A stretch of DNA of 12,612 bases from Parcubacteria group bacterium GW2011_GWA2_36_10. GTDB lineage: Bacteria; Patescibacteriota; Patescibacteriia; UBA1558; GWA2-36-10. Location of the stretch: assembly GCA_000991205.1 (NCBI GenBank), contig LBRC01000015.1, positions 1 through 12,612 of the forward strand, given 5' to 3'. The position numbers and the translations under genes are program-made. The notes below the pieces were generated by a model, which searched no databases, was not told the origin of the DNA, and saw only the letters and a list, made by a program, of their open reading frames with translations. Positions 11,451 through 12,612 of the stretch are shown here, in pieces (the first letter of the stretch is position 1; each line of letters begins with the position of its first letter).

Positions 11451-12612
11451 TTGGTTTGCTATAAGTTTGATTTAAACGTTTGACTAAAAAGTCTAGACCT
11501 TTGGCATCAAGCTGAATTTCTTTTTTAAAATAACTCTTGATAAACTCGGCTAAATAAGTTTCAGCCAGTGTAGCATTGTAACCAGCATACCAATTGTCAG
11601 CCGTCAAAACTTGGGAAGCAAAAACTCTGACTTGATCATTTTCTAATTGTTTTTTGACTAAGGCTCGTAAAGCGGTTGGTTTATTATTTGGCTCTAAATA
11701 TTGACTAACTAGCGCTGGATCAGTCGTCACACTTTGGACAAAATTCCAAGCCGCGTCTTGATTGGCTGAATTTTTAGCCACCACATTGAGCCAATAATTA
11801 GCATAATATTTTGTACCTTCAGCGCCTCTGGTTTGCGGAAAGTTTTCTAAATCCCAATTAAACTGTAAGCCACGCTTGCGTAACTCATCAGCATGGTAGC
11901 TATAGCCAAAAAAGTAAGCCAGCTTTCCTTGAGCAAAGAGCTCAAAAGCATTTGGTAAATCAGCTGTCCAACTATAAACTGCTTTAGTTGGATCCGCAAA
12001 ATAAGTATAAAAAGTCAAAACATCAGCAAATCTTTGCGCAGAGGTTTTGTCTTGCAAAGGATTAAAATCATTGCCCTGCATTTTTACATCATTTTCCATC
12101 CAGAGAGCAGAAAGTATGTCAAAAAAACGCGGAATATTATCAGCCCCACCTAAAGCTACGCCTGCTTGATAAATTTGATTATTGGTGCCTATTTTAGCTA
12201 AACCAGATTTCTCAACTTGTTCAACTAATTCATCTAAATCTTTCATTGGCTCTGGGATACCAGCTTTGGTCAGTAAATCAGAATTATAAAATGTCACTAA
12301 AGTATCGACTGAATATGGTAGGCCATAAATTTTATTGTCTACCACCACATCATCATTTACTACTTGGACAAATTTTTCTTTTACATCCTGTAAAGACAAA
12401 CTATTTACTGTCTGTAAGGTCGTAATAGCTTCTTTTTTGATCGTACCTTGAATTTGAGTAATAGGAATTTTGACTACTTTTGGCATACTAGATAATTTGG
12501 CTTGATATTTTTTTAAATCTGTAGATGGAATCATAAAAATATCTGGCACGCGATTGTCCCAAGCAGCGGCTAATAATTTTGCCTCATATTCATCATAACG
12601 AAAATTACGATA
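11443..12612 (-). CDS. ABC-type extracellular sugar-binding protein, 5' end outside window
   Basis: The last 389 codons of a family 1 extracellular solute-binding protein (MalE-like). The frame stays open to the window edge; the first in-frame start-like codon, a GTG at 12549, falls inside the conserved PDIFMIPS segment and is not the start. Recognisable parts are YEAKLLAAAWDNRVPDIFMIPS at the edge, IYGLPYSVDTLVTFYN (about 95-110 of the visible part), AYFFGYSYHADEL and NYWLNVVAKNSANQDAAWNFV before the C-terminal helices. Such proteins bind sugars or oligosaccharides outside the membrane and pass them to an ABC permease; the ligand is not readable. The signal peptide or lipobox would be in the missing N-terminus. 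It is followed by, and overlaps, the Cys-rich pilin. No permease or ATPase gene is in view. Confidence 0.88.
   Translation of the reverse strand, partial: YRNFRYDEYEAKLLAAAWDNRVPDIFMIPSTDLKKYQAKLSSMPKVVKIPITQIQGTIKKEAITTLQTVNSLSLQDVKEKFVQVVNDDVVVDNKIYGLPYSVDTLVTFYNSDLLTKAGIPEPMKDLDELVEQVEKSGLAKIGTNNQIYQAGVALGGADNIPRFFDILSALWMENDVKMQGNDFNPLQDKTSAQRFADVLTFYTYFADPTKAVYSWTADLPNAFELFAQGKLAYFFGYSYHADELRKRGLQFNWDLENFPQTRGAEGTKYYANYWLNVVAKNSANQDAAWNFVQSVTTDPALVSQYLEPNNKPTALRALVKKQLENDQVRVFASQVLTADNWYAGYNATLAETYLAEFIKSYFKKEIQLDAKGLDFLVKRLNQTYSKPNE

Noticed and set aside
9340..11475. Plus-strand frames antisense to the pilin genes (9340-9573, 10532-10804, 11173-11475)
   Set aside because: They are reverse images of hydrophobic helices in the pilins, with no independent support.
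1..12612. CRISPR array, tRNA genes or insertion sequence
   Set aside because: No spaced short repeats, cloverleaf-like segments, transposase or terminal inverted repeats were seen by eye on either strand.

Overview
The window looks like a chromosomal segment from an AT-rich bacterium of the Candidate Phyla Radiation (Patescibacteria). The lineage call is inference. It rests on low GC over most of the window, an array of small 'type IV secretion system pilin' family paralogues, and a compact glycogen gene cluster pairing GT5 synthases with a GH57 enzyme and a GalT-family protein. TGA acts as a stop (end of ruvC, end of the lipoprotein gene), so the recoded Gracilibacteria/Absconditabacteria code is unlikely. 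No tRNA, rRNA, CRISPR array or transposase was seen.

Region 1 (about 55-8017, all minus strand) reads yebC, ruvC, glgA copy 2, GH57 glucanase/glucanotransferase, APH-fold kinase, glgA copy 1, galT-like nucleotidyltransferase, Nudix hydrolase, then a strong intrinsic terminator at 29-51. Spacing is tight (ATGA overlap ruvC/glgA2; 5, 4 and 18 bp gaps elsewhere). Exceptions are a 75 bp gap before the kinase and a 58 bp gap before glgA1; the latter holds an extended -10 promoter overlapping a terminator-like hairpin. The set suggests cytoplasmic storage-glucan synthesis and remodelling. No GlgC (ADP-glucose pyrophosphorylase), GlgB or GlgP is present, so the kinase and GalT-family protein are candidates for making the NDP-sugar donor.

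Region 2 (about 8018-9140) is a plus-strand island between two minus-strand operons. It holds one lipoprotein gene of clearly higher GC, with a perfect-consensus TTGACA-N17-TATAAT promoter, a good Shine-Dalgarno and terminator-like hairpins on both sides. It resembles a moron-like cassette. The 8065-8310 stretch contains hairpins and weaker promoter-like motifs that could belong to a small RNA or attenuator.

Region 3 (9144-12612, minus strand) encodes a 5'-truncated ABC-type sugar-binding protein, then five tandem pilin-family paralogues: a Cys-rich one overlapping the binding protein by 8 bp, and four smaller ones. A good promoter lies inside the array at 10416-10444, and a hairpin plus a perfect palindrome lie at 9948-9989. 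A bidirectional terminator at 9094-9122 closes this operon and the lipoprotein gene. A plausible overall picture is sugar capture at the surface and intracellular glucan storage, but only proximity links the two.
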